This document shows, one piece after another, positions 7,331-15,141 of a DNA stretch of 52,675 nt. The notes below the pieces were generated by a model that searched no databases, was not told the origin of the DNA, and saw nothing but the letters and a program-made list of their open reading frames with translations. Origin of the DNA: Actinomycetes bacterium (GTDB taxonomy: Bacteria > Actinomycetota > Acidimicrobiia > Acidimicrobiales > Bog-793); assembly GCA_021809805.1 (NCBI GenBank), contig JAJZKA010000004.1:1-52675 (forward strand), written 5' to 3'. Positions within the stretch are counted from its first letter, which is position 1. Every line of letters starts with the position of its first letter. The position numbers were made by a program, and so were the translations under genes.

Positions 7331-8629
7331 TCACGTCCACGCCGGTTCCGTCGCGATGAACTCGTAGCCGACGCGCTCGAGGGACGTCCGAAGGTCCTTC
7401 GTTGGCGGAACGCTGGTCTGGACGGCTCGGAAGGACTCTGGATCTGGCCTCCAGAGCTCGCTCGTCATGCGACGACCGTCGATGTAGCCCTCGACCTCTC
7501 TGATCGACGACACCACTCGCCGCATACCGAGGTGCTCGCCGCCTTCGATGATAGGAACCGCATCGATTTGTACAACCAGGTGGATTGTCGAGCAGATGAG
7601 GCGCTCCACCGCCTCCACCGGAAGCTGCTGGTCCTCGAGCGCGTACATCGTGAGGCGCTGGAAGGCGACCTCAGAGTTCTCAGCGTGGATCGTGCACATC
7701 GAGCCACTTCGGCCCTGCGACATCGCCTTCAGCATCGGGACGACCTCCGAGCCGAGCACCTCGCCGACGATCACTCGGTCGGCGTTCATGTGCAGTGTCG
7801 ACTTGACGAGTTCGGCCATCGTCATCTCGCCCTGGCCTTCAGCGTTTGCCTCCCGTGCCTCCATGGCAACACAGTCGGGGTGGCGAGCCTCCTGGGCGTC
7901 GAGGCCGAGTTCGAGAGTCTGCTCTACCGTGATAATTCGCTCGGCCGGTGGGATCTCCGCGCAGAGGGCGCGCAGGAGGGTGGTCTTGCCTCCGTTCATG
8001 GGCCCGGCGACGACGATGTTTTTCTTCGCCTGAACGCAAGCCACGAGGAACTCGGCGAGGTCCGCATCAAGCATCCCGTGCAGCACGAGGTCTCCGAGCG
8101 GCATGTCGCCGAGTCGGTGTCGCCGGATCGAGACAGATGGGTGTGGCGATACGCCCTGGACGGCGCACATGCGTGAGCCGTCGCGCAGGCGAACCTTCAC
8201 AATCGGATGCGCGCGGTCGAAGCGTCGTTCGGTTAGGCCGTGACTAGCAACTGCGGTGCCAATGACTCGGACCACTTCGTCGTCGTTGGGGAACAAGTCC
8301 TCATAGAGGAGTTTGCGACCATCCCCGAAGCGGATGAAGGTCTTTGCAGCACCGACCACGTCGATGTTCTCGACGTTCTGGTCGTCTAGAAACGGCTGCA
8401 GCGGTCCAAGGCCGTAGAGCGCAGCGAAGAGCTCTGTCCCAAGAGCGTGCTCTTCTTCCGGGGACAGCGCGTGCTCGCTCGACGAGTAGTCGCCGACCAC
8501 GCGGCGGATGCAGCGTGTCCGCATCTCGTCCTGGCTCTCGGACGTCTGGGCGCCGCCTGCGACCTCGTCCGCGACGAGCTGGGAACAGCGGTCACGGAGC
8601 TGCACAAATACTTCATGCGGTAGCGGCAC
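7331..8629 (-). CDS. tadA: TadA/CpaF pilus assembly ATPase
   Basis: The 432-residue secretion ATPase (VirB11/GspE superfamily) powers Flp pilus assembly at the inner face of the membrane. An N-terminal helical domain (about 1-100) with LYGLGPLQPFLDD leads to the motor domain. The Walker A motif is GPMNGGKT (about 209-216) and the Walker B-like segment is DRVIVGEVLGSE (about 284-295), with the family's usual Glu. A His-containing segment (MCTIHAENS) follows. The GTG start at 8629 overlaps the tadZ gene by 17 bases and has GGAGATG upstream. TadA is the best-conserved gene of the locus and fixes its identity. Confidence 0.93.
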   Translation of the reverse strand: MPLPHEVFVQLRDRCSQLVADEVAGGAQTSESQDEMRTRCIRRVVGDYSSSEHALSPEEEHALGTELFAALYGLGPLQPFLDDQNVENIDVVGAAKTFIRFGDGRKLLYEDLFPNDDEVVRVIGTAVASHGLTERRFDRAHPIVKVRLRDGSRMCAVQGVSPHPSVSIRRHRLGDMPLGDLVLHGMLDADLAEFLVACVQAKKNIVVAGPMNGGKTTLLRALCAEIPPAERIITVEQTLELGLDAQEARHPDCVAMEAREANAEGQGEMTMAELVKSTLHMNADRVIVGEVLGSEVVPMLKAMSQGRSGSMCTIHAENSEVAFQRLTMYALEDQQLPVEAVERLICSTIHLVVQIDAVPIIEGGEHLGMRRVVSSIREVEGYIDGRRMTSELWRPDPESFRAVQTSVPPTKDLRTSLERVGYEFIATEPAWT

Positions 8630-9431
8630 CGGTCATCTCCTTGTTTTCCACGGGGTGCTCGACGAACTCCGCCTCGAGGGCGACTGCGAGAGCAGCCAGC
8701 GCGCCGAGCACGCGAGACCTGCGTTGCCTTTTGGGTTCGGCGCCGACGACGTGCGGACCCGCCTTATCCGGCTCGAAGGGAATTTGCGCCGCGACAGGGG
8801 TCGGGACCTTGGCGTCGGCGAGGAACCCAGCGAACTCTGAGGGGTGGTACGGCTTCTCGCCGATCACTACCAGTCGGACCGTTGAGGCGTCGTGGCCTCC
8901 CCCGGCTCGAATGCTCGTTAGGAGCGGCAGGCGAGCTCGTGCGTAGCGCGCTTGCTCGATGCTGGGCTGAACGACGACCAGGACCACGGCACTCCGAGCG
9001 ATCAGCTCACGCTGCGTTTGCGCGGCTGGCTGGACGCGCCCGGCGTCGGCGATGACGACGCCGGGGTGGGTCACGATCGCTCGGGCTACCCGGTTCCAGT
9101 TGCCCTCGGGATCGCCACTGACATGGTCCGGGTTGTCGAGGCCAAGAAGGACAGGCAATCCACGTCCCTGCTGAGCGCTCCCCTGCCAGTCGTATACGTC
9201 GACGATGAAATCATTAAGGTCGGGACGGGCTGACGATTGGGCAACGGCTCGAATGAGGGGACCGACGCCCTTTGTTGACTGCGTGGGAACACGGGCCCAG
9301 GAGCCGAGGTCGCCACCGGACGGATCGCACTCAGCGATGAAGCGGTCGTCCCCCGGCCAAGTCAGAGCGAGGCCTGCGGCGACGGTCGTGACGCCCGGCG
9401 ATCCTTTGAGCGAACAGACGGAGATGAGCAT
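8613..9431 (-). CDS. tadZ: TadZ/CpaE-like MinD/ParA-family protein with degenerate P-loop
   Basis: The 272-residue protein has the overall MinD/ParA fold pattern: an N-terminal MLISVCSLKGSPGVTT P-loop, an AECDPSGGDLGSW segment in the place of switch 1, then VVIADAGRV and VVLVVVQPSIEQ strands. The deviant Walker A lacks the second lysine (GVTT instead of GKTT). TadZ/CpaE proteins localise the Tad apparatus and often have atypical P-loops. Its start overlaps the stop of the SAF-domain gene (TGATG). Confidence 0.8.
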   Translation of the reverse strand: MLISVCSLKGSPGVTTVAAGLALTWPGDDRFIAECDPSGGDLGSWARVPTQSTKGVGPLIRAVAQSSARPDLNDFIVDVYDWQGSAQQGRGLPVLLGLDNPDHVSGDPEGNWNRVARAIVTHPGVVIADAGRVQPAAQTQRELIARSAVVLVVVQPSIEQARYARARLPLLTSIRAGGGHDASTVRLVVIGEKPYHPSEFAGFLADAKVPTPVAAQIPFEPDKAGPHVVGAEPKRQRRSRVLGALAALAVALEAEFVEHPVENKEMTGAATA

Positions 9432-10210
9432 CAGCCCGCCTGGTGACTCGTTGAGGCTGGGTCGAGCGCAAGGGCGATTGCGTTCTCCGCCGAGAGCTGA
9501 GCGATAGCCGCCGCGTCGACCGAGGGGACGGAGACATCGATCACTGCTCCCCCGGCGGTAGCGAGCGTTACGTCAGCAACCACCACATGATTGAGCACGG
9601 TGCTGCCCGGAGTGACGGTCGCGATGTCAACGCCTCGGCTGGGGAGGGCCGCCGCCGCCCCGCGAGTGCCGCCCCCAGCGGCCGCTGTTGATCCTCCGCC
9701 GGCGCTTGCCGACCCGGAGGCGTAGATGACAGCGACCCGGTCGCCAGCGACAAGACCGGCTCCGGGGTATTGGCCGACGCGAAGGGCAATGCCGACGAGT
9801 TGGTCGTGCGATGGCGCCGCAGGTGGCTGGAGCATGCTTGGTGCCAGCAGTGTCCCGGGGGCTACGTAGGTCCAGACTTGGTGGCGGAGCACCCCGTCCT
9901 CCGCGCCGACTGCGAGCGCTGCAAAGCCCGTTCCGCGCACGCTTGCAACGGCGAGGTCGCTCGCTTCAAGGGTTGCGCCGGGCGCGAGCGGCTTGGTGAC
10001 GACAAGAACGGAGGTCGTCTTGCTTCCGCGTTGGTAGATGGAGGCGAACACCACGGCGGCGACAACGACTAGAAGCCCGGAGATGGCCGCGAAGAGCATG
10101 CGTCGCGAGGCGCCGGGATTGGCGCGTGAGCGCGGAAGCCGCGCCTGCCATTCTGCGGCGCCGTTCTTGGTGGGCTGGCGACTCGGACGTCGCTGCAGGA
10201 CGGTTGCCAT
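9431..10210 (-). CDS. CpaB/RcpC-like SAF-domain pilus assembly protein
   Basis: This 259-residue protein is the first gene of the Tad operon. It has a basic cytoplasmic N-terminus, one membrane helix (MLFAAISGLLVVVAAVVFAS) and an extracytoplasmic SAF domain (VVTKPLAPGATLEASDLAVA, the characteristic opening). A Gly/Ser/Ala-rich spacer and a C-terminal domain follow. In diderm bacteria the homologue helps build the outer-membrane channel; here there is no secretin, as expected for a monoderm. The ATG at 10210 lies 6 bases after a TACCAT hexamer, so the message is probably leaderless. An upstream in-frame GTG at 10237 lies inside the operator and is less likely. Confidence 0.8.
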   Translation of the reverse strand: MATVLQRRPSRQPTKNGAAEWQARLPRSRANPGASRRMLFAAISGLLVVVAAVVFASIYQRGSKTTSVLVVTKPLAPGATLEASDLAVASVRGTGFAALAVGAEDGVLRHQVWTYVAPGTLLAPSMLQPPAAPSHDQLVGIALRVGQYPGAGLVAGDRVAVIYASGSASAGGGSTAAAGGGTRGAAAALPSRGVDIATVTPGSTVLNHVVVADVTLATAGGAVIDVSVPSVDAAAIAQLSAENAIALALDPASTSHQAG

Positions 10211-10216
10211 GCGGCG

Positions 10217-10258
10217 ATGGTAACCAGAGAGTGACACGCGGCTAAGGGAGTGTCACTC
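10217..10258 (-). promoter_or_regulatory. Bipartite GAGTGACAC operator and leaderless promoter of the tad operon
   Basis: A perfect inverted repeat GAGTGACAC (10229-10237) - 12 nt - GTGTCACTC (10250-10258). On the minus strand the second arm is followed by 6 nt, then TACCAT (10222-10217), 6 nt and the ATG at 10210. The same geometry recurs at three other operons in this window. Confidence 0.75.
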
Positions 10259-10293
10259 GTTCCTTTCGCTGCATTGCCTACGAAGCGGGGAAT

Positions 10294-10821
10294 TCAGCTA
10301 TGGAAATGCTGCTCCGCAACAGGCGTCGCGTCGTCCTGCGCCAACTGGCTGCGGTCGGCGGTCACTGCACCCGCCCGCACGCGGCGAGCGCGAGCCCGTT
10401 CGTCGCGGCCCGCGGCGAGGTTCGCCGCCCGGGCGGGAGTGACGCCGATCTCACGTCCCACGAGCGTCCATGAGCGGAGCTGGCGATGCAGCTGGGCGGC
10501 TGCTTGCTGGCGGATGTCCTTTGCTTCGGAGCGGACGACGTCCGCGACGATCAGTGCTCGCTTGGCGCGCTCTGCGAGCGGGAGTCGTTCAAGGTAGGCC
10601 CGGAATGCGTCGACGGGCGAGATCGCGCCGGTGACCCGGAGAGCCACACAGCGCTCGCAGAGCATCTCCGAGCGCCCGCTTGCGAGCGGGACAAGTTCTC
10701 GCCACACGTCGGGAGAGGTGCAGCCATCGCACCGGACGTCCCCCCTTGTGCTCGCCGGCACCTCGTCATCGTCGTCGTACTGGAAGCCGCTCCCCCACTC
10801 GTCGGCGTTCGAGAGTTCCAC
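10294..10821 (-). CDS. Hypothetical zinc-ribbon protein with C-terminal HTH-like segment
   Basis: A 175-residue protein of unknown function. Two CxxC pairs (CDGC near 32 and CERC near 56) probably bind one zinc ion. The C-terminal half is helical. The segment SWTLVGREIGVTPARAANLA resembles the helix-turn-helix region used by sigma-like or regulatory proteins. It starts at a GTG (10821). Two TATCG-type inverted repeats lie immediately upstream and could be its operators. It is the nearest gene to the partition locus but transcribed away from it. Confidence 0.6.
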   Translation of the reverse strand: MELSNADEWGSGFQYDDDDEVPASTRGDVRCDGCTSPDVWRELVPLASGRSEMLCERCVALRVTGAISPVDAFRAYLERLPLAERAKRALIVADVVRSEAKDIRQQAAAQLHRQLRSWTLVGREIGVTPARAANLAAGRDERARARRVRAGAVTADRSQLAQDDATPVAEQHFHS

Positions 10822-10830
10822 GCTTCGATC

Positions 10831-10906
10831 CTATCGCGCGCCCGATAGGTCAGGCCGGTGGCGGGGTCCTGGTAACGGGAGATCCTCGCCTATCGCCCGT
10901 GCGATA
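10831..10906. promoter_or_regulatory. Pair of TATCG-type inverted repeats
   Basis: CTATCG-6 nt-CGATAG at 10831-10848 and TATCGC-4 nt-GCGATA at 10891-10906 share a 16-bp dyad plan and lie in front of the zinc-ribbon gene (start 10821). Two similar dyads 60 bp apart fit the binding sites of one dimeric regulator, perhaps autoregulation. Confidence 0.5.
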
Positions 10907-10943
10907 CGGCAGAACGATGGGCGCCGTCGCTCCTAGTCCAGAC

Positions 10944-11080
10944 CCATAGTGACACCGTAGTGGCTCCGATGCCACTATGGGCAGCTTGCGCAGCGCGTAT
11001 TCGCCCTGGTAGGTGTTCCGGTGAGCCGGCGCCACCGCGGCGTTGCCTCGTGGTGGGCCCGATGTGGCCCCGTAGTGGCA
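10944..11080. repeat. Candidate centromere (parS-like) repeats upstream of parA
   Basis: CCATAGTG (10944-10951) pairs with CACTATGG (10973-10980), and a nested GTAGTGGC-6 nt-GCCACTAT repeat shares the same centre. CCGTAGTGGC appears at 10955-10964 and again at 11070-11079. ATAGTGACACCG (10947) and ATAGTCACACCG (11150) are near-identical. Iterated and inverted elements just upstream of a parA gene are the usual form of a plasmid centromere. This block is part of the 393-bp stretch 10822-11214, where no gene is seen. Confidence 0.5.
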
Positions 11081-11166
11081 ACAATCCCGCACCGGCGTCA
11101 CGCCGATGGCGTCGCGTACTGACTTGCGGGCGGGCGCGGTGTTGAGGCATAGTCACACCGGGCTGT

Positions 11167-11185
11167 CATCGGGGCCGACCCGATG
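11167..11185. promoter_or_regulatory. CATCGGG inverted repeat, likely parA operator
   Basis: CATCGGG (11167-11173) and CCCGATG (11179-11185) form a perfect dyad with a 5-nt centre. A third CATCGGG lies at about 11200. All are within 50 bp of the parA start, the usual place for autoregulation by a partition protein. Confidence 0.5.
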
Positions 11186-11214
11186 TAACAACGAACGATC
11201 ATCGGGGAGCTCGG

Positions 11215-12090
11215 GTGCCAACCATCATCGCTGTGGCGAACGGAAAGGGCGGCGTCGGCAAGACAAGCCTCGCAGCACATCTCGCCGGGCTGGCCGCGCT
11301 GTCGGGTTGGCGCACGCTCGCCATTGACCTCGACCCGCAAGCGAATCTCGCGCGGGATCTCGGATATTTGGAGCGCGACGAGAACGATGGGGGAGAGGGA
11401 CTCTTCCTCGCTGTCATCGCGAGTCAGACCCCCGCCCCCATCACGGATGTGCGGAAGAACCTTGACGCGATCAGCGGTGGCCCCGGTACCCGGAAGTTGA
11501 GCAACAACCTCGCGATGGGGGCGCACAACCTGCAGAACACGGGGCTCGATGCTCTTCGCGACGCGCTGGCTCCGCTGGTCGCCGAGTATGACCTGGTGGT
11601 CCTCGATTTGCCGCCTGGCGAGGCGTACGTCCAGCAGGCCGCATTCCGAATGGCCGATCACGTCATCATCCCGACCACCGGGGACGACGCGGCTAATGAC
11701 GGCCTGTCCCTCGTTCTCGAGAACTACGAGGCAGCCCGAGCCGCGAACCCCGCGCTCACCGTCCTCGGCATCGTCGTGACCCAGATGCAAGTGGGCGCGA
11801 AGGCAATGCTCCGGGAGACGATTGAGGATCTTGAGAGCATCGTGGAAGGGGAAGTGCGGATCTTCGAGCCGCCGGTTCGCTACGCGAAGAAGGCGGCACG
11901 CGATTGCCGGCACCAAGGCCTGCTGGCGTTCGAGTACGAGGAGGCCATGGCCAGGGCGCCGAAGTGGTGGGAAGCTCGGCGTTCCGGCGCCAAGGCACAG
12001 AGTTTCGCCGACAATGCAGGCGGCCTCGCCGGCGACTACCAGCGACTCACAGAGGCGATTCTGCAGGCCGCTACAGCTGAGGCGGGGTAG
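11215..12090 (+). CDS. parA: ParA-family partition ATPase
   Basis: The 291-residue protein has a complete deviant Walker A motif KGGVGKTS (11-18), a DLDPQANLARDL segment (Walker A') and DLVVLDLPPG (Walker B). ParA ATPases move plasmid copies over the nucleoid together with a centromere-binding partner. There is no N-terminal DNA-binding extension, so it is of the short (type Ib-like) form. The GTG start has GGGGAG upstream. The downstream gene follows after 14 bases and encodes a plausible partner. Confidence 0.88.
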   Translation: MPTIIAVANGKGGVGKTSLAAHLAGLAALSGWRTLAIDLDPQANLARDLGYLERDENDGGEGLFLAVIASQTPAPITDVRKNLDAISGGPGTRKLSNNLAMGAHNLQNTGLDALRDALAPLVAEYDLVVLDLPPGEAYVQQAAFRMADHVIIPTTGDDAANDGLSLVLENYEAARAANPALTVLGIVVTQMQVGAKAMLRETIEDLESIVEGEVRIFEPPVRYAKKAARDCRHQGLLAFEYEEAMARAPKWWEARRSGAKAQSFADNAGGLAGDYQRLTEAILQAATAEAG

Positions 12091-12104
12091 GACAGCAGAC
12101 AGCC

Positions 12105-12839
12105 ATGTCTCCGTTCAACCCCCGAGAGAAGGCAAAGCAGGTGATCAGCGACGGCAAAGCACCAGCCGACGCACCGCCTTCGCGCGCCATTACCGTGCGT
12201 CCGCCCCCGCGGGAAGCGGCCGCGCCTTCCCCCCCGCCATCAGCAGAGGCGACACCCGCCGCGGTACCGCCGCCGCCGCCGACCCCCGTCGTCACAACGC
12301 CGAGGCCGGCCGCGGCGGACGCCGCGGCGCCACAGGCGGGGGGGGAGTTGCCTTCCCGTCCACGGCCGACGTCGCGTACAGAACTTGTTAGCCCGAGGAC
12401 AAGCGATCCGTCTCCATCGCTTCCGGGTTTTCGCCAGTATCGGCGACAGCTGGTTACGGCGCACCTGGGAGCCCCGGTGCGCGCGCTGATCGACGAGGCG
12501 GTGTCGGCATCGAGGAGTAAGCCGCCGCCCTCGCGAGGAGTCGTCGTCATGGAGGCGGTCCGCGCAACGCGCGAGGAACTCGAGCGTGAATTTGCACTTC
12601 CGCCGAGCGATCCCGTCTTCGGCCCTCCGGCCGTTCCTCGTCGCCAAGCGCCGCTCGAGGGAGGGCAGCGCATGACGCTGCGCGTCTCGATTCCTGAAGC
12701 CGCCGGCCTTGGCCAACTGAGAGATCGGACGACACTGTCGATCTCCGGTCTGGTGAGCGAAGCAGTCGAGCGTTACTGGAGGCCGCGCCTTACGGCCGGA
12801 CGCCGAAGCTCGGGCTGGGGAGAGCACCTCAGGGCTTAG
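12105..12839 (+). CDS. Putative centromere-binding partition partner (Pro-rich, RHH-like C-terminus)
   Basis: A 244-residue protein. Residues about 25-105 are Pro/Ala-rich and unstructured. The C-terminal 60 residues (QRMTLRVSIPEAAGLGQLRD, then LSISGLVSEAVERYW) look like a ribbon-helix-helix: one beta strand and two helices. Small RHH proteins act as the ParB-equivalent for short ParA ATPases and bind the upstream repeats. The position right behind parA supports this. It does not resemble classical ParB. Confidence 0.6.
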   Translation: MSPFNPREKAKQVISDGKAPADAPPSRAITVRPPPREAAAPSPPPSAEATPAAVPPPPPTPVVTTPRPAAADAAAPQAGGELPSRPRPTSRTELVSPRTSDPSPSLPGFRQYRRQLVTAHLGAPVRALIDEAVSASRSKPPPSRGVVVMEAVRATREELEREFALPPSDPVFGPPAVPRRQAPLEGGQRMTLRVSIPEAAGLGQLRDRTTLSISGLVSEAVERYWRPRLTAGRRSSGWGEHLRA

Positions 12840-13435
12840 AGAGCGATCTCGCTGACCGGCGCGCTCAGGAGCGGGCCCGGGGGAGTCAACGGCTCGAGGA
12901 GATTCACGCCTTCCGCCAGAACAGCGTGCGCGTAGTCCTCCTCGCTCATTCCCAATGGCGCGGTCCAGGCCGCCCAGTGGATGACGGGCAGCGACCGCCC
13001 GAGACGGGTAGCTAGCTTCACCATTGTCTGGCTGGACGCGTTGCGGGATGCGTCGATCATGAGGCGTTTTGCGGCCTCCGTGACTTGGAGAAGGGGCACA
13101 GCGGCCGCGCCTTCAGGCAGGCGAGCCCCACGGTCGCCTCGGATGATGAACGCGTCGTCGGAGTCGCCCCAGTAGCTCCACTGTGAGTGATCGAATCGCA
13201 CCCCGGGAGCGACGCGCGCCACCCGCGCCGAGACGAACATCGCCGTCGAGCCGATAGCATTGATGCGACACGAGACGCCAAGGAGCGGCCGGCTGACCGC
13301 CGACAGTCGGTCCTCGATCTGACTGACGAGCTCGTCTCGAGCGCCGCGGTTCAATCCGAGGAGCACGCCGAGGTGGGGCGCTGGAAGAGCGACACGTAGC
13401 GACTTGGCGGTCGTGTTGTCAATCGCAGGAGCCAT
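12836..13435 (-). CDS. Hypothetical protein
   Basis: A 199-residue soluble protein that I do not recognise. The N-terminal half alternates predicted strands (SLRVALPAPHLGVLLGL; STAMFVSARVARVAPGVRF), and the C-terminal half is helical. It is convergent with, and overlaps by 4 bases, the partition partner gene, and overlaps the upstream zinc-finger gene by 17 bases, so the two minus-strand genes form one unit. Confidence 0.6.
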   Translation of the reverse strand: MAPAIDNTTAKSLRVALPAPHLGVLLGLNRGARDELVSQIEDRLSAVSRPLLGVSCRINAIGSTAMFVSARVARVAPGVRFDHSQWSYWGDSDDAFIIRGDRGARLPEGAAAVPLLQVTEAAKRLMIDASRNASSQTMVKLATRLGRSLPVIHWAAWTAPLGMSEEDYAHAVLAEGVNLLEPLTPPGPLLSAPVSEIAL

Positions 13436-14321
13436 AGTCGAAACCTAGGTACGCGAGGACCCGGCAGGACAGGGGGTGCCCGGCAAGAATGTCCGTGAAG
13501 GTCCGGTCGCTGATGTACAGCGAGCGACGTGGTCTCCGGGCGCAACGGTCGCAGACCTCCGCCCAGCTCCCAGCCCGGTCGATGACGGGGGTCCATAAGC
13601 CCGTGCGTCGCCGGTGGCACGCGGGGCATCGCGCTGTCCGGCTCGACTGGAGCCCGGGCTCAGCGTCGGGTTCGGTCGGAACCGGAGTCTCGGTGCTTGG
13701 CTGTTTCGTCGCCGGTGCGAAAAGCGGCTCGCTCCCGGCGTCAGCCCCTTGCTGACTTCCGTGATGGTCACCCGGAGACGCGTAGGTCAACGGAAGGGTT
13801 GGGACAACCGCCGGTGGGGGAGTGGCGACCGTCGGGCTCGCCGGCTCCGCGTCCGCTAGCTCCTCCTGGGAGAACAGCGTGGGCTCCTCCCAGGACACAG
13901 GTCCGCGAGGTGTGCGTGTCACGTGGCGCCGACGAGGAGCTCGCGCCGCCTGCTGGATAGCAGCGACGGTTAGTTCCACCTGAGGGGCCAGCGGGCGCTG
14001 GCTATCTTGCTCCTTGCGGAGACGTTCGCCGATGACGCCGTAGAAACCTCGAATCACGGGATCGCCATTGGCGTAGCGCTCCGGCCCCTCGGTGACGGCG
14101 ACGATCTCCTTTTCACCGCTGACCACTCGCGGGTCGTCGGGATCCGCGAACGTCACCCTCCCGAGGCGGACTGTCGCGCGCGTGCCCCGGATGACCCAGC
14201 GCCCGCCCGCGACGCCTGGCTGCACTCCGGCGCCGATGTGTTCACGAACAGCGAGCTCGTCCGGAGACGGCGTCGGTAGGACCTTGATCACACCCTCCGG
14301 GAGGCACTCGCCGAGCGACAT
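13419..14321 (-). CDS. Hypothetical protein with C-terminal zinc finger
   Basis: A 300-residue protein of unknown function. The N-terminal 110 residues appear folded; a Pro/Thr/Ser-rich linker occupies about 150-225. A zinc-finger-like module (CPACHRRRTGLW, then CDRCARR) sits at about 232-262, followed by a short tail. The ATG at 14321 is supported, but no strong ribosome site is seen. It is divergent from the prepilin peptidase, and the palindrome at 14369 lies between them. Confidence 0.6.
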   Translation of the reverse strand: MSLGECLPEGVIKVLPTPSPDELAVREHIGAGVQPGVAGGRWVIRGTRATVRLGRVTFADPDDPRVVSGEKEIVAVTEGPERYANGDPVIRGFYGVIGERLRKEQDSQRPLAPQVELTVAAIQQAARAPRRRHVTRTPRGPVSWEEPTLFSQEELADAEPASPTVATPPPAVVPTLPLTYASPGDHHGSQQGADAGSEPLFAPATKQPSTETPVPTEPDAEPGLQSSRTARCPACHRRRTGLWTPVIDRAGSWAEVCDRCARRPRRSLYISDRTFTDILAGHPLSCRVLAYLGFDYGSCD

Positions 14322-14368
14322 AGGCCGCAGGGTAGTGACCCGCCCGCCCCCCGGGGCAGGGGGTGGCT

Positions 14369-14393
14369 CATGGCGAGGGACATCCTCGCCATG
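14369..14393. promoter_or_regulatory. 10-bp perfect inverted repeat in divergent promoter region
   Basis: CATGGCGAGG (14369-14378), 5 nt, CCTCGCCATG (14384-14393). It lies between the divergent zinc-finger gene and the prepilin peptidase gene. It is not followed by a T-run, so an operator is more likely than a terminator. Confidence 0.6.
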
Positions 14394-14448
14394 CCGCGGG
14401 CAGTACCGTCAACGACTGCCCGGAGCCGATCGACAAAGGAGCGACTGA

Positions 14449-15141
14449 ATGTCGGATGCGCTGCTGGTCTGGTTGCCCGCAATCGTCGCCGGTGGCGGAG
14501 GCCCCCCGCTGGCCGTTGCTGTGGCTGGTCGACTCGGCAGCGCCGAAGTCCCTGCTCGCCGACTGAGTCCGGCAACGGCTGCATGTTTTGGTGCTGTCGT
14601 CGCCGTGGCTGTCGCGACTCTCGCCGTCCTCGCGCGCCCCGTCGGGGTCGTGCCGATGGAGGTTGTCGTGACGGTGGGTCTATGCGTCCTGGGGGTCGAC
14701 GATCTCCGGCGCCACCGGTTGCCAGTTGTGGTCGTCTATCCCGTGATGGCAGCGGCCCTTCCTCTCCTGCTGCTCGCCGGCGCGGTGACTGGTGCATGGC
14801 AGCGGGTCGACTTCGCGGCGCTTGGCGCGGTGGGGGAGTGGCTGTTGCTTGTCCTGGTGCACCTGGTGCATCGCCCCGGGCGTCCCGCCCCGATCGCGTA
14901 CGGGGACGTCCGCCTCGGCCTACTCCTCGGGCTGGTGACCGGTTGGTATGGCGGAGATGTCGTGATGATCGGCATCGTGCTTGCCTGGGCTGTTCACTCG
15001 TTCGTCGTGGTGGGCGATCTCCTGATTCGTCGAAAGGCCCGAGCTCGGGTCCTTCCCTTCGGCGCGTCGCTCATCGCCGGTGCGTACCTGGCGCTGCTGC
15101 TCGGCTCGCACCTCCAGGCTTTCGTCTCGCGAGCGGCCTGA
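14449..15141 (+). CDS. tadV: Type IV prepilin peptidase (A24 family), TadV-like
   Basis: The 230-residue polytopic membrane protein has about six hydrophobic segments. The two aspartates of aspartic prepilin peptidases are visible in VDDLRRHRLP (about 83) and in the GDVRLG box (about 152), the local form of GDxKLG. It has no N-terminal methylation/zinc domain, as is usual for Tad-type enzymes. It would cleave the pilin-like and TadE-like proteins of the operon at 3569-10210, although it is separated from them by the partition locus. AAAGGAG precedes the ATG at 14449. Its 3' end overlaps the convergent ATPase gene by 71 bases. Confidence 0.85.
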   Translation: MSDALLVWLPAIVAGGGGPPLAVAVAGRLGSAEVPARRLSPATAACFGAVVAVAVATLAVLARPVGVVPMEVVVTVGLCVLGVDDLRRHRLPVVVVYPVMAAALPLLLLAGAVTGAWQRVDFAALGAVGEWLLLVLVHLVHRPGRPAPIAYGDVRLGLLLGLVTGWYGGDVVMIGIVLAWAVHSFVVVGDLLIRRKARARVLPFGASLIAGAYLALLLGSHLQAFVSRAA

